Of a DNA stretch of 64,000 nucleotides, positions 7,511 to 16,049 are shown in pieces. The stretch lies in NCBI GenBank assembly GCA_026982335.1, contig JALSHH010000017.1, positions 1 through 64,000 of the forward strand, read 5' to 3'. Position 1 is the stretch's first letter; each line of letters opens with the position of its first letter. The DNA comes from Phycisphaerales bacterium (lineage in GTDB: Bacteria; Planctomycetota; Phycisphaerae; Phycisphaerales; UBA1924). The notes under the pieces are model-generated. The model worked only from the letters and a program-made list of their open reading frames with translations, searched no databases and had not been told where the DNA came from. Made by a program: the position numbers and the translations under genes.

Positions 7511-10063
7511 ATGACCAATCTATCGAACGAAAATGATTCTCCCAAGGGAGAAATCGGGCAATCAGTGTCCCTTCCCATACTTGCAACCCATCAGGACTCA
7601 TCCAAAGGCTGCGCACCGATGATGGGACGCACGAAAATCGCCCGTTGGCGAGCCGGTGTGCTGATCTTGGTCAATGTGCTGATGATCGCCCACCTGATCC
7701 AATGGCTGATCGCAGGCATGACGATTTCACCAATCGAGCCCAGCGAAGCGATGGAAACCCTCGAAGTCGGAGTGATCAATGCCGGAGCGATTTTCTTCCT
7801 GCTTGCACTGATCTCGGTTGTGTTATTTGGACGCTTTTTTTGCGGGTGGCTCTGCCATGTCGTGGCGCTTCAGGATTTATGTGCGTATTGGATGACCAAG
7901 ATCGGAATCCGCCCCAAACCCTTCCGTTCTCGTCTTCTGGTGTATTTCCCCTTTGCACTCGGAATGTATATGTTTGTTTGGCCGACCTTCAAGCGTTTGG
8001 TACTCGCGCCGGTGCTTGAATCGGCCCATATTCATTGGCCCGCATGGTTGCGCCCCGTCGAACCGATTCACCAATATACCACCGCATTAATCGTCGACGA
8101 CTTCTGGGCCACAATGCCCCCTTGGCATATTGCAATTGTGTTTCTTTTTATCTGTGGCTTTGCAGCAGTCTATTTTCTGGGCGCCAAAGGGTTTTGCACC
8201 TATGGGTGCCCATATGCCGCATTTTTGAAGCCCTTAGATAAAGTGGCACCAGTTCGGGTACGGGTCAATGACAATTGCCACCAATGTGGACACTGTACCA
8301 GCGTGTGCACGAGCAATGTACGGGTATCCGAGCAAGTGCGCGATTTTGGAATGGTCGTCGACGCGGGATGTATGAAAACCCTCGATTGCATCAGCACCTG
8401 CCCCAACGACGCCCTTTCGCTTGGATTAGGCAAACCGGCATTGGGCGCAAGGGCCCGATCGCCAGAGACCTATAAGGATGCAAAAATGAAGCGATCGCGT
8501 CGATACGACCTTTCGCTCAAGAGTGAGCTTATTGCCGGCGCCTTATTATTGTGGTTTTTCTTTGCCACGCGTGGACTGCTCGATGCAGTGCCCATGCTGA
8601 TGGCTGGTGGGTTAGCAGCGATCGGTGTGATGATCGTAATGACAAGTATCAAGATCATCTCCGAACCCAATGTCCGAATGTATTCATACCAACTCAAGTT
8701 TAAAGGCAAAATCAAACCTGCAGGGTTTGTGATGCTTCTGGCAGCTGTAGGTTTTCTCGTTGGAAGCATATGGTCTGGCCATGCCCGTTTGATGCGCTGG
8801 CACGGCGATGTACTCTATGCCAAAATTGAGCTGCCTGCGAGCGTGCTGATGCGTGAAGAGTTTCAACCCTCACCAGCCCATCGCCAACTGGCCGAATCAG
8901 CAGTCTGGGCATACCAGCGCGGTGACACTCGAGTCAATGGCGGGTTGGGATGGTCGCTTAATGCAGAACACCGGCTTCGTCTATCCTACTTCCTCACAGT
9001 GCTGGGAAGATACGACGAAGCATTCAAACACATCATGCAGGTAATCGCAGAAGGCAACCCAACAGATCATCTGGTAATTCAGGCCGGCCAACTCTCATCG
9101 AAAATGATTGATGCCAATCCACCAGCCGACCTTTCCCCAAGCGAACTCCAACGCTACAAACGCGATCAACTTGTCGAAGTTTATGACTTTGCCCTTCAGG
9201 TTCACCCCGAGCTTCATCCCACCCGCGCCGAGCTCGCCCGCATCGCCTATTCGATGCAGGACACTGAAAAAGAGTTGTCGTACTGGGACACCGATGTATA
9301 TCACGATGATCCTGTGTTTTTCCTTGCAAAAGCCGGGTATATGAGTTTCATCGGACAGATGGAGAAAACACGCGAAAACTATGACGAAGCACTCCGACAA
9401 GCACTTCAACTCGATCAGCCTGATGCGATGATCATTGACATCGCACGGGCTGCGATGCAAAACCGCATGTTTGATTATGCACTTAAACTGGCCCAGCTCG
9501 CCGTTGATGTCGAAAACGCGGGTGTGTTAACTTGGCTAGCTGCCGGAGAAATCGCCAATATGACCGGCGAATTCGAGCTTGGCAAAAAACGGGCATACCA
9601 CGCTTTGACAATGCCCGGAGTTGATCGCCCAATGGTTCAAATTCGGGCAGCCAATATCCTGGCCCTTCCCGGTGAAAGCGATCAAACTCGCGAATTGCTC
9701 GCCGACGCCGCCTCACGAGCACACAGCCCCTTCGATGTGCTGTACATCACCCAAGGGATGATTCGTGCTGGTGCAACACTTGGCGATGGAAAAATGCTCA
9801 ATCAAGGATTTGAAATTCTGGGTAAAGTTGTGCAAGAAAACCCAGACCTGTATGTAATCCGCCATGACTACGCTTCGATGTTGTATTCAATCGGGCGCCG
9901 AGAGGAAGCCATCGAGCAAATGGAGCTCGTGGCCGAGTTGGATCCAACCAACGCCCTCTTTGCTTCGCGTGTTGCCAGAATGTATCGGCTCATCGAGAAC
10001 GAAGAGCAGGAACAAAAGTGGGAAGCCGAAGCGCTCAAGCGAGAAAAAACGGCCAAAGACTAA
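7511..10063 (+). CDS. NapH/MauN-like membrane ferredoxin protein with C-terminal TPR domain
   Basis: 850 residues. The N-terminal third has about five membrane helices with RFFCGWLCHVVALQDLC, as in NapH/MauN-type electron-transfer proteins, then GFCTYGCPY and two 4Fe-4S motifs: CHQCGHCTSVC and a second Cys set ending CISTCP. Two more helices follow at about residues 340-420. From about residue 450 the protein is a soluble TPR-rich domain (for example RREEAIEQMELVAELDPTN). It probably passes electrons between quinols and a periplasmic or cytoplasmic partner held by the TPRs. No partner reductase is adjacent. The start at 7511 leaves 93 nt to the divergent DAHP synthase start. Confidence 0.85.
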   Translation: MTNLSNENDSPKGEIGQSVSLPILATHQDSSKGCAPMMGRTKIARWRAGVLILVNVLMIAHLIQWLIAGMTISPIEPSEAMETLEVGVINAGAIFFLLALISVVLFGRFFCGWLCHVVALQDLCAYWMTKIGIRPKPFRSRLLVYFPFALGMYMFVWPTFKRLVLAPVLESAHIHWPAWLRPVEPIHQYTTALIVDDFWATMPPWHIAIVFLFICGFAAVYFLGAKGFCTYGCPYAAFLKPLDKVAPVRVRVNDNCHQCGHCTSVCTSNVRVSEQVRDFGMVVDAGCMKTLDCISTCPNDALSLGLGKPALGARARSPETYKDAKMKRSRRYDLSLKSELIAGALLLWFFFATRGLLDAVPMLMAGGLAAIGVMIVMTSIKIISEPNVRMYSYQLKFKGKIKPAGFVMLLAAVGFLVGSIWSGHARLMRWHGDVLYAKIELPASVLMREEFQPSPAHRQLAESAVWAYQRGDTRVNGGLGWSLNAEHRLRLSYFLTVLGRYDEAFKHIMQVIAEGNPTDHLVIQAGQLSSKMIDANPPADLSPSELQRYKRDQLVEVYDFALQVHPELHPTRAELARIAYSMQDTEKELSYWDTDVYHDDPVFFLAKAGYMSFIGQMEKTRENYDEALRQALQLDQPDAMIIDIARAAMQNRMFDYALKLAQLAVDVENAGVLTWLAAGEIANMTGEFELGKKRAYHALTMPGVDRPMVQIRAANILALPGESDQTRELLADAASRAHSPFDVLYITQGMIRAGATLGDGKMLNQGFEILGKVVQENPDLYVIRHDYASMLYSIGRREEAIEQMELVAELDPTNALFASRVARMYRLIENEEQEQKWEAEALKREKTAKD

Positions 10064-10357
10064 ACCTTACGACACACAACACCAATTCAAAAACTTGCGA
10101 AACAGCGCGAAGTTTGCGCACATCATACAATCCAAACACTTCTTGCGCAATTTGAACCGAATTCGAGCACCCATTCTTTATTTTCCACCCCGGAGCGGTC
10201 GATCACGACTAAACACACCCTATTTGGAATAGGCGTGCACTGTGTGTTGCCAACTCGGCGGCACTCATCATCTCGGCCCAAATCAGTTCCAGATTCATCT
10301 CAAAGGGCCCAACACAATACACCGCCCATATCCTTATTGGGCACACGGAGACCAGTC
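10064..10357. other. non-coding interval before the histone-like gene
   Basis: 294 bases. It holds a short hairpin, cctatt at 10219-10224 pairing with aatagg at 10228-10233 around a 3-nt loop, but no T-tract. No convincing promoter boxes or coding frame are seen; the open frame continuing upstream of the histone-like start has no Lys/Arg repeat character. Confidence 0.5.
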
Positions 10358-11014
10358 ATGGCCACACGAACCAAGAAACACCCAGCCAAGAAAACTGCCA
10401 AAAGCACCACCACACGCAAACCCGCCAAAAAGACAGCTGCAAGAAAAACGACAACGAAAAAATCCCCTGCAAAAAGGAAGACCACCGCACGCAAAGTCGC
10501 CAAGAAGACCACGACACGCAAGCCTGCTGCTCGCAAAACAACCACGAAAAAGACCGCGACACGCAAGCCTACTGCCCGTAAAACCACTGCTCGCAAACCT
10601 GCTGCACGCAAGGTCGCCAAGAAAACCACGACTCGCAAGACCACAACCCGCAAAACCGCAGCCCAAAAGACTCCAACGCGCAAGCCCACAGCAAAGAAAA
10701 CCGTTCGCAAGGTCGCCAAGAAAACCACAACCCGCAAGCCAGCAACGCGTAAAGGCACTGCGCGCAAGGCTGCAACACGCAAGGCTGCAACACGCAAGCC
10801 AGCAACACGCAAGCCAGCAACGCGCAAAACCACCGCGCGTAAGGTCGCCAAGAAGACCACAACTCGTAAAACCACTGCTCGTAAGACCGCTGCACGCAAG
10901 ACGGCAGCCCGTAAGCCTGCTGCTCGCAAGACCACCTCGCGCAAGGCGGTCGCAGGGCGTATCGGACGCAAGTCCGCAGCACGCAAGTCGGCACCTCGCC
11001 GTCGTGCTGCTTGA
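10358..11014 (+). CDS. histone H1-like Lys/Ala/Thr-rich protein
   Basis: 218 residues from ATG 10358 (MATRTKK), almost entirely built from Lys, Arg, Ala, Thr and Pro in short repeats such as KKTTTRKPAARKTT and RKVAKK. This composition matches the H1-like C-terminal-tail proteins of bacteria (BpH1, Hc1 and AlgP types), which bind DNA non-specifically and compact it. No globular domain is present. The repeats make antisense and alternative frames long and repetitive, and those are shadows. A strong intrinsic terminator follows. Confidence 0.9.
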   Translation: MATRTKKHPAKKTAKSTTTRKPAKKTAARKTTTKKSPAKRKTTARKVAKKTTTRKPAARKTTTKKTATRKPTARKTTARKPAARKVAKKTTTRKTTTRKTAAQKTPTRKPTAKKTVRKVAKKTTTRKPATRKGTARKAATRKAATRKPATRKPATRKTTARKVAKKTTTRKTTARKTAARKTAARKPAARKTTSRKAVAGRIGRKSAARKSAPRRRAA

Positions 11015-11339
11015 TCGCCAAGCAATCTTTTTATCATCACCAACCACACAGATCGCTGACCCAAATGGGTCAGCGTTTATTTTGTGTGTGTCACTTTCGA
11101 TCAATCGCAAGGGTCCGTATAAATACTTTTTTCGCACCAACCATTGTTATCGCGCGTCAGATTTTGCATATTCGATACAGCATCACCTGAAAACCACAGA
11201 GAAATCATCCATCTCCTTTTTCCCGTGTTGTTTCGGCGCATACTCAGATAAGTCACCGTCAGCGTCTCGCCGAAGCCCATGACATTGGTCACAAGTTGAA
11301 AACGAATCCTTGGAAACCCAAGGAATAAGGAGAGAAGAA
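11015..11339. other. intergenic region holding a terminator and the leader of a PEP-CTERM gene
   Basis: 325 bases. The first part carries the terminator of the histone-like gene (11054-11083). The rest is upstream of the thioester-domain-like gene; an AT-rich TATAAATAC run occurs near 11117, without a matching -35 box. The AAGGAGAGAAG immediately before ATG 11340 is a strong ribosome binding site. Confidence 0.5.
11054..11083 (+). terminator. intrinsic terminator of the histone-like gene
   Basis: Perfect 9-bp stem CGCTGACCC (11054-11062) with GGGTCAGCG (11067-11075), AAAT loop, followed by TTTATTTT. Confidence 0.9.
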
Positions 11340-12017
11340 ATGAAATCAGTACTCACCGCTGCAGCTGTTTGTGCAATCACTTCAGGAGTCGCCTTGGCCG
11401 ACACTGTTGATGTTCAGTACACCGGTTTGGCCGGAGGCTCGAATGCTTCACATCTCTGGGTTGAAGGCGGCACCTACTACGCCGGTCAGATGATGCACGA
11501 ATTCACCAGCGGCCCCCGTGCCGGTGAGGTGTTTGGCACCTTCTGTATTGACTTTTCTGAACCAGCCAATACCAACGGTGCAACCTACGACATCGTCGAC
11601 ATCGCCGATGCCCCGATGCCCGGAACACCTTACGGGCAGGTCATCGCTGACAAAATCAATGCTGTAGTCGCCAACGCAGCAGCACTGGGCTGGATCGACA
11701 ACCAACTCCAAGCCGACGCAAGCCAGAGCGACTACCTTGCCAAAATGGGCGCTATCCAGGCTGCCGTCTGGGAGGCCTTTGGCTCGAACATTGAAATCAA
11801 TAACGCAGCCACCTCATCGTCGCTGGCAACCTACTACAACATCCTAACCGATGCCCAGACCTTTGATGACTCGTTGCGTCTCAATGGATTGCGAGCAATC
11901 GTCGCGGCGGGACAACAGGACATGCTCTATGTTGTACCGCTTCCACCAGCCGCCTTCGCAGGACTGGGCATGCTCGGTGGGATCGCAGGCATCCGTACCA
12001 TCCGCCGAAGAAAGTAA
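11340..12017 (+). CDS. PEP-CTERM-type exported protein with thioester-domain-like motifs
   Basis: 225 residues from ATG 11340, preceded by AAGGAGAGAAG. A signal peptide ends near LA-D at residue 20/21. The body has GTFCIDFSEP (Cys69) and GAIQAAVWEAF (Gln140), which match in order and spacing the Cys and Gln motifs of bacterial thioester domains, where an internal Cys-Gln thioester lets an adhesin bind host or surface amines. The tail VPLPPAAFAGLGMLGGI, a hydrophobic helix and RRRK form a PEP-CTERM/VPLPA-type sorting signal recognised by an exosortase. The thioester assignment is inference from motifs. A near-identical tail occurs on the protein at 12380. Confidence 0.8.
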   Translation: MKSVLTAAAVCAITSGVALADTVDVQYTGLAGGSNASHLWVEGGTYYAGQMMHEFTSGPRAGEVFGTFCIDFSEPANTNGATYDIVDIADAPMPGTPYGQVIADKINAVVANAAALGWIDNQLQADASQSDYLAKMGAIQAAVWEAFGSNIEINNAATSSSLATYYNILTDAQTFDDSLRLNGLRAIVAAGQQDMLYVVPLPPAAFAGLGMLGGIAGIRTIRRRK

Positions 12018-12379
12018 CCCGGCTTCATCGGCTACTCAACACAAGCTCACCTTGGAAAATTCTAAGGTGGGCTTTTTACATGCCCATTTACATGCCCATT
12101 GCCCACATGTCTGACAAGGAGGTTATCAGCCCCTACCTCACGAAAGCACCGCGGCTTGCCAGCAAAATATCGCCTTTTTTGTCAATACAAGGTCGATTTG
12201 GTTGAATAATCGTCACCATCGGATATCTTAGTGGGCAGAGGACGATATTTCATAATGATACCCACTGGACCAGCTTCCATGTCCGAGCTGGCGGTTTTGG
12301 TGGGAAGAAGCACAAGCCCAGCACAAAGTCTATGGGCTCGAAACACAGAAGCTGAAACACAGAAAACGAGGGTACCCAC
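12018..12379. other. intergenic region between the two PEP-CTERM genes
   Basis: 362 bases. It contains the terminator at 12044-12077, a 6-bp hairpin (ccagct...agctgg, near 12268-12289) and an 11-bp direct repeat gaaacacagaa at 12340-12350 and 12354-12364 just before ATG 12380. No coding frame is supported. No clear -35/-10 pair was found. Confidence 0.5.
12044..12077 (+). terminator. intrinsic terminator after the thioester-like PEP-CTERM gene
   Basis: Ten-base arms AGCTCACCTT (12044-12053) and AAGGTGGGCT (12064-12073) pair with one G-T, followed by TTTTT to 12077. Confidence 0.85.
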
Positions 12380-12862
12380 ATGTTTCTGGATTCCATTCAC
12401 AAAAACACCGCCGTCGTGGCGCTCACGGCTGCTACCGGGGTAATCGCCCCTTTGGCCCACGCCCAAAGCAACCCTATAAACCAAATATCAACCTACTTCC
12501 CGTTGGATCTGGTTACCTTCCGTGTCGCCACAGAGACGCCCCAAAATACTTCGACTGCTTTGAACGCACCAGATACCCAATACATGCCTGCCCAACAAGG
12601 CGATGTTGTTCTTCCACCCGCCAGGGTGTTCATCCCCGTTTTGGGTCAAAGCAACAACCGCAATAACGGACAAACCAACAGCTTTGATCTCTCAACGATT
12701 ACCAGTTCAGGTGTTCGACTTGGTGCTGCCAACATGAACAACACTCGGTTCACTGCCAAAGAAGACAACCTCAATGTGGTCCCCCTACCACCAGCTGCCT
12801 TTGCTGGTCTTGGGATGCTCGCGGGAATCGCAGGTATCCGATACCTGCGAAATCGGAAATAA
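12380..12862 (+). CDS. small PEP-CTERM-type exported protein
   Basis: 160 residues. The N-terminus MFLDSIHKNTAVVALTAATG plus IAPLAHAQ is a signal peptide with cleavage after AHA. The central 100 residues are Asn/Thr/Gln-rich and of unknown fold. The C-terminus VPLPPAAFAGLGMLAGIAG, a hydrophobic helix and RNRK is a PEP-CTERM/VPLPA-type sorting signal, almost identical to that of the protein at 11340. Likely surface anchored after exosortase processing; no exosortase gene lies in the window. Confidence 0.8.
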   Translation: MFLDSIHKNTAVVALTAATGVIAPLAHAQSNPINQISTYFPLDLVTFRVATETPQNTSTALNAPDTQYMPAQQGDVVLPPARVFIPVLGQSNNRNNGQTNSFDLSTITSSGVRLGAANMNNTRFTAKEDNLNVVPLPPAAFAGLGMLAGIAGIRYLRNRK

Positions 12863-12894
12863 CACTTCGTGCCTTATCCACAGCTCGTTGACAT

Positions 12895-12920
12895 GCCCTG
12901 TCTTTTGACGGGGCGTTTTT
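12895..12920 (+). terminator. intrinsic terminator after the second PEP-CTERM gene
   Basis: Seven-base arms GCCCTGT (12895-12901) and ACGGGGC (12908-12914) with a 6-nt loop, then GTTTTT to 12920. Confidence 0.85.
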
Positions 12921-12925
12921 ATGTG

Positions 12926-13147
12926 TCAGCAGGGTTCGTTCGTCTCGTTGGCCAAACCAAGTATCTCTTGATAAGACTCACCAGGCACGATCTCGCCTTG
13001 GATTTCGAGGAATCGTCCTTCAAAGCAAGCCGAGCAGTTGCCCAAGCAATCTTTGCTTGGAATCCCGCGCGCAATCAAATCCTGCCGCTCAGCGAGATTG
13101 CGCGGATTATTGATACAGAAACGAACTGGAGGTTTGGAAGAACTCAT
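12926..13147 (-). CDS. DUF1450-like small protein
   Basis: 73 residues from ATG 13147. It opens with VRFCINN and has DCLGNCSAC (Cys34, Cys38, Cys41), then EGRFLEIQGEIV, which follows the pattern of the DUF1450/YuzB family: an N-terminal FCxNN, a CLGYCGxC-type cluster, and a LVNGExV strand. The family resembles thioredoxin-like small iron-sulfur ferredoxins, and the four cysteines would fit metal or cluster binding. A TTG start at 13177 is possible. Function is unknown. Confidence 0.65.
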   Translation of the reverse strand: MSSSKPPVRFCINNPRNLAERQDLIARGIPSKDCLGNCSACFEGRFLEIQGEIVPGESYQEILGLANETNEPC

Positions 13148-13197
13148 GTGCCAAGGATAGCCTGCGTGAGATTCCAAAACAGTAACCCGCTGCTCGA

Positions 13198-13437
13198 TCA
13201 GTCGAACATGCCCGGACGAAGCATAATCTTTTCCACCCGCTCAAGTCGGACTTGAAGCTCCTTATTCTGCTGATCAAGCTCCGCGATCTGTGCATCTTTC
13301 TCTGCACGAAGCTCCTGAATGGCGTCGATAATAAGTGCCTCGTACCCGGCCATATCGAGGGTGTAGTACCCGTCGTCGACCTGCTTGACCCATTCGGGAA
13401 TCACAGCCTGGCACCAAGCATCTGATTTCTCCTTCGA
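13198..13437 (-). pseudogene. C-terminal fragment of a Peptidase_S74-like (intramolecular chaperone) protein
   Basis: An open stretch of 79 codons begins directly after the fcl stop codon, in the same frame. It reads AVIPEWVKQVDDGYYTLDM, then YEALIIDAIQELRAE and a coiled coil, the usual C-terminal end of S74 endosialidase-chaperone tails on large surface proteins. There is no ATG in frame; the best start is GTG 13404 (68 residues), without a nearby ribosome site. The natural reading is a remnant of a larger gene cut off by rearrangement next to fcl, although expression as a small protein cannot be excluded. Confidence 0.5.
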
Positions 13438-14445
13438 TCACATCCGCGCTTCTGGATCATCGCGATGGTTTTTGAACCATTCGATCGTCCGTTTCATACC
13501 TTCTTCAAACCCGACCTTCGCCTCCCACCCCATCAGGTCTTTGGCCTGTTGGACATCGAGGCACCGCCGGGGTTGCCCGTCGGGTTTGGTGGGGTCCCAT
13601 TTGATTTTTTCTTCGATGGTTTCTTCGGTGGCAAAACCGGTGAATTTGGCGATCATGTGGACCAGGTCTTTGATTGTAATCTCCATGTTGGTGCCCAAGT
13701 TGATCGGGGTAGGATCGTCGATTTTCTCGGCTGCGGTGAGGAGGCCATCGGCACAGTCATCAATGTAAAGAAATTCGCGGCTTGCGCTCCCGGTGCCCCA
13801 GACGGGGAGGAATTCATCGCCTCGGTCGAGGGCCTCGACGCATTTGCGGATCAGGGCGGGGATGACATGCGATGAATCGAGATTGAAGTTATCCCAAGGC
13901 CCATACAAATTCACCGGCAGCACAAAACTCGACTTCATGCCATATTGCAGTTTGTAGGCATCGAGCATCTGCCACGCCGCCTTCTTGGCGATGCCATAAG
14001 GCGCGTTGGTGACTTCTGGATACCCGTTCCAGAGGTTTTCTTCTTTGAATGGAATCGGTGTCAAGTTTGGATAGGCGCAGATGGTTCCGGTTTGGATGAA
14101 CTTGCCATCGCGTTCGATAAGTCCGTCAACTCTGGCCTGCTCAATCAGGTGCAAAGCCATCGCCATGTTGGCATAAAAATATCGCCCAGGGTTTTTCATG
14201 TTCGCACCGATGCCCCCGACCTCGGCTGCGAGATGGATCACCATCGTCGCCTTGTCTTTGCCGAAGCAATCGTTGTAGAGCGAGACGCAGGCATCTTTCT
14301 CAGTCAGGTCATAGTTCACCGAGCGGGGGATGAAGATTTGGTGGTCTTCAACGCCTCGATTACGGAGCCCTTCGACGATGTGTCGGCCGAGGAATCCAGA
14401 TCCGCCGGTGATGATGATGCGTTGGTTTGACCAGTTGATAGACAT
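13438..14445 (-). CDS. fcl: GDP-L-fucose synthase
   Basis: 335 residues from ATG 14445. The Rossmann motif GGSGFLGRHI is at the N-terminus and the SDR catalytic pair is in YGIAKKAAW. AAEVGGIGAN and FLYIDDCADGL are typical of GDP-fucose synthase (WcaG/Fcl). The usual catalytic Ser of the SSCIYP motif reads Thr here (GTICAYP). It converts GDP-4-keto-6-deoxymannose, the product of Gmd, to GDP-L-fucose by epimerisation and NADPH reduction. Its partner gmd lies 3.2 kb away at 17650 on the same strand. The longer open frame to 14679 is not family-like. Confidence 0.93.
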   Translation of the reverse strand: MSINWSNQRIIITGGSGFLGRHIVEGLRNRGVEDHQIFIPRSVNYDLTEKDACVSLYNDCFGKDKATMVIHLAAEVGGIGANMKNPGRYFYANMAMALHLIEQARVDGLIERDGKFIQTGTICAYPNLTPIPFKEENLWNGYPEVTNAPYGIAKKAAWQMLDAYKLQYGMKSSFVLPVNLYGPWDNFNLDSSHVIPALIRKCVEALDRGDEFLPVWGTGSASREFLYIDDCADGLLTAAEKIDDPTPINLGTNMEITIKDLVHMIAKFTGFATEETIEEKIKWDPTKPDGQPRRCLDVQQAKDLMGWEAKVGFEEGMKRTIEWFKNHRDDPEARM

Positions 14446-14542
14446 ATTTGTAAACCTCTTCTGCGGTGTCTCTTGGGTAAGTCGAATCATAGAGCCGATA
14501 GAATGGGTTGTGTAAAAACCCGCCCATTGCCCCGAGGACCTC

Positions 14543-15793
14543 ATGACCAAACCTCGATCTTCATCTTCTTTCGGCGTGCTCGGATGGGTGCGTCGCCGGA
14601 TACTTCCCAAAGCTTCCAAACTCTGTGCGTTGCTTGGATTGCTGATCTTGGGCGCTTGGGTCACCGGGCGAGTGCTCACAGATCAGTATCAGTGGTCGCA
14701 GTATCTCTGGTGGATTCCTCCAATCTGGATGATTGGGTCGGCGTGGGGACTGCTGTTGATGTCAGCAGCCTTGGCCCTCTTCGCCCGTCGGCTCGGCGGC
14801 ATCTTTCTGCGCCCGGTGCTGCTCATCGCGTGCATTGGTTCGACCGGATACCTGATCTTGGGCGTCTGGCATATGCACCGGGTGGTGCTGCCCAAGTCAA
14901 TCCCCGATGATGCGATCCGCATTGCCCATTGGAATCAGGCTGCCAAAAAGATTGATCAAGAGTCTTTCGGACAATGGATACTCGATGAACAAATCGACAT
15001 CGCCCTGATCGCCAATGCCCGATGGGGAAAGGATCGCCAAATCCTCCTCGATGCGCTCGCCGGATATGCTCCGCTCGATCGTGAGCGATGGGTAAATTAT
15101 TCCTATCGTATCAAAGGGAAACCTTCGCATTTCTGGATTCAAAGCCAAGCACTAATCGCGTCGCGCTACCCAATGATCCGCACCGGCCGGGTCGCATTTG
15201 GATCTGCCAAACGCGAACAAGTCCTCACACATTCGAGCTCAGGGCTTGGATGGGTGATGTTCATCGAGTTTGATCTTGGAAATGATGCGAAGATTTCCTC
15301 GGATGAGCCAGATCCTCTCGTCGTGTGGTTTGTCGATTTGCCTTCATCGCCTTCCACCTTCCGCCAGAAGATGATGCGCCAAGCCCGCCAAGCCATCGAG
15401 CAATGGGACGGCTCGGGCTGGGAAATAGGGCCTCATGTGTGGGAGCAAAAAACCTTTATAAGTAAACCATTCCCTGATCCGGATCTCATCATTGGTGACT
15501 TCAACACCCTACGAAGCTCAGACTCACTCAAACGCATCGCACCAGACATGCGCGACGCCTTTGAAATGGTTGGATACGGGCGTGGGCGTTCATGGATCCC
15601 CGGAAACAAGAACCGGCTTGCCCGCCTGCCGATCAAACTCGCGGACTGGCACATTGACCTCTCATTGGTGGGCAAAGACTGGCAGACGACGCGGTATCGC
15701 ATCGAAAACGGAAGCGACTGGGGCTCGACGGAGCATCGGATTCAAATTGTTGATGTCGCCGAGAAAGTACCCGAATCAATTCCTTTCCCTTAG
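14543..15793 (+). CDS. membrane-anchored endonuclease/exonuclease/phosphatase-fold protein, active site incomplete
   Basis: 416 residues. Three membrane helices (about 30-115) precede an EEP-fold domain. Fold landmarks are visible: AHWNQ, IIGDFN (the Asp and Asn pair), and GSTEHR near the end. The metal-binding Glu usually found in an LQE/LLE segment reads IALIANARW here, so catalysis by the standard mechanism is doubtful. Its paralog at 24941 keeps that residue. Substrate unknown. Confidence 0.75.
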   Translation: MTKPRSSSSFGVLGWVRRRILPKASKLCALLGLLILGAWVTGRVLTDQYQWSQYLWWIPPIWMIGSAWGLLLMSAALALFARRLGGIFLRPVLLIACIGSTGYLILGVWHMHRVVLPKSIPDDAIRIAHWNQAAKKIDQESFGQWILDEQIDIALIANARWGKDRQILLDALAGYAPLDRERWVNYSYRIKGKPSHFWIQSQALIASRYPMIRTGRVAFGSAKREQVLTHSSSGLGWVMFIEFDLGNDAKISSDEPDPLVVWFVDLPSSPSTFRQKMMRQARQAIEQWDGSGWEIGPHVWEQKTFISKPFPDPDLIIGDFNTLRSSDSLKRIAPDMRDAFEMVGYGRGRSWIPGNKNRLARLPIKLADWHIDLSLVGKDWQTTRYRIENGSDWGSTEHRIQIVDVAEKVPESIPFP

Positions 15794-16009
15794 AGCGATA
15801 CCCACTCGAACGAATTTGGAGCCCCGGCAACAATAATGTCGTTGACCAATGAATGCCAGAAGAAACCGGAATCAATCCAACCCTGACCAAGCGACAACTG
15901 ATACCTGACGAACCAAGCCGAGCCCAAAGCGTTAGACAAACGAACGAATCCGTGCCCGTGCCACCGCTCTTATGCCCTGCAATACCTGTTTTTGGACAAT
16001 TTATATCGC

Positions 16010-16043
16010 AATATCTTGACATGGTGATATTTTGAACTATACT
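16010..16043 (+). promoter_or_regulatory. promoter with overlapping ArsR-type operator
   Basis: TTGACA at 16016-16021 and TATACT at 16038-16043 are separated by 16 bp. The inverted pair AATATC (16010-16015) and GATATT (16026-16031) with a 10-bp spacer overlaps the -35 and spacer, as expected of an ArsR-family operator. The predicted start of transcription coincides with ATG 16050, which suggests a leaderless transcript. Confidence 0.75.
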
Positions 16044-16049
16044 GTCAAT

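Noticed and set aside
10358-11014. Periodic repeats that might look like a CRISPR array
   Set aside because: Units are codons of KTTARK-type repeats in a continuous reading frame, without unique spacers.
10300-11064. 254-codon minus-strand and 346-codon plus-strand frames across the histone-like gene
   Set aside because: Repetitive coding DNA has few stops in any frame; their residues are low-complexity translations of the same repeats.
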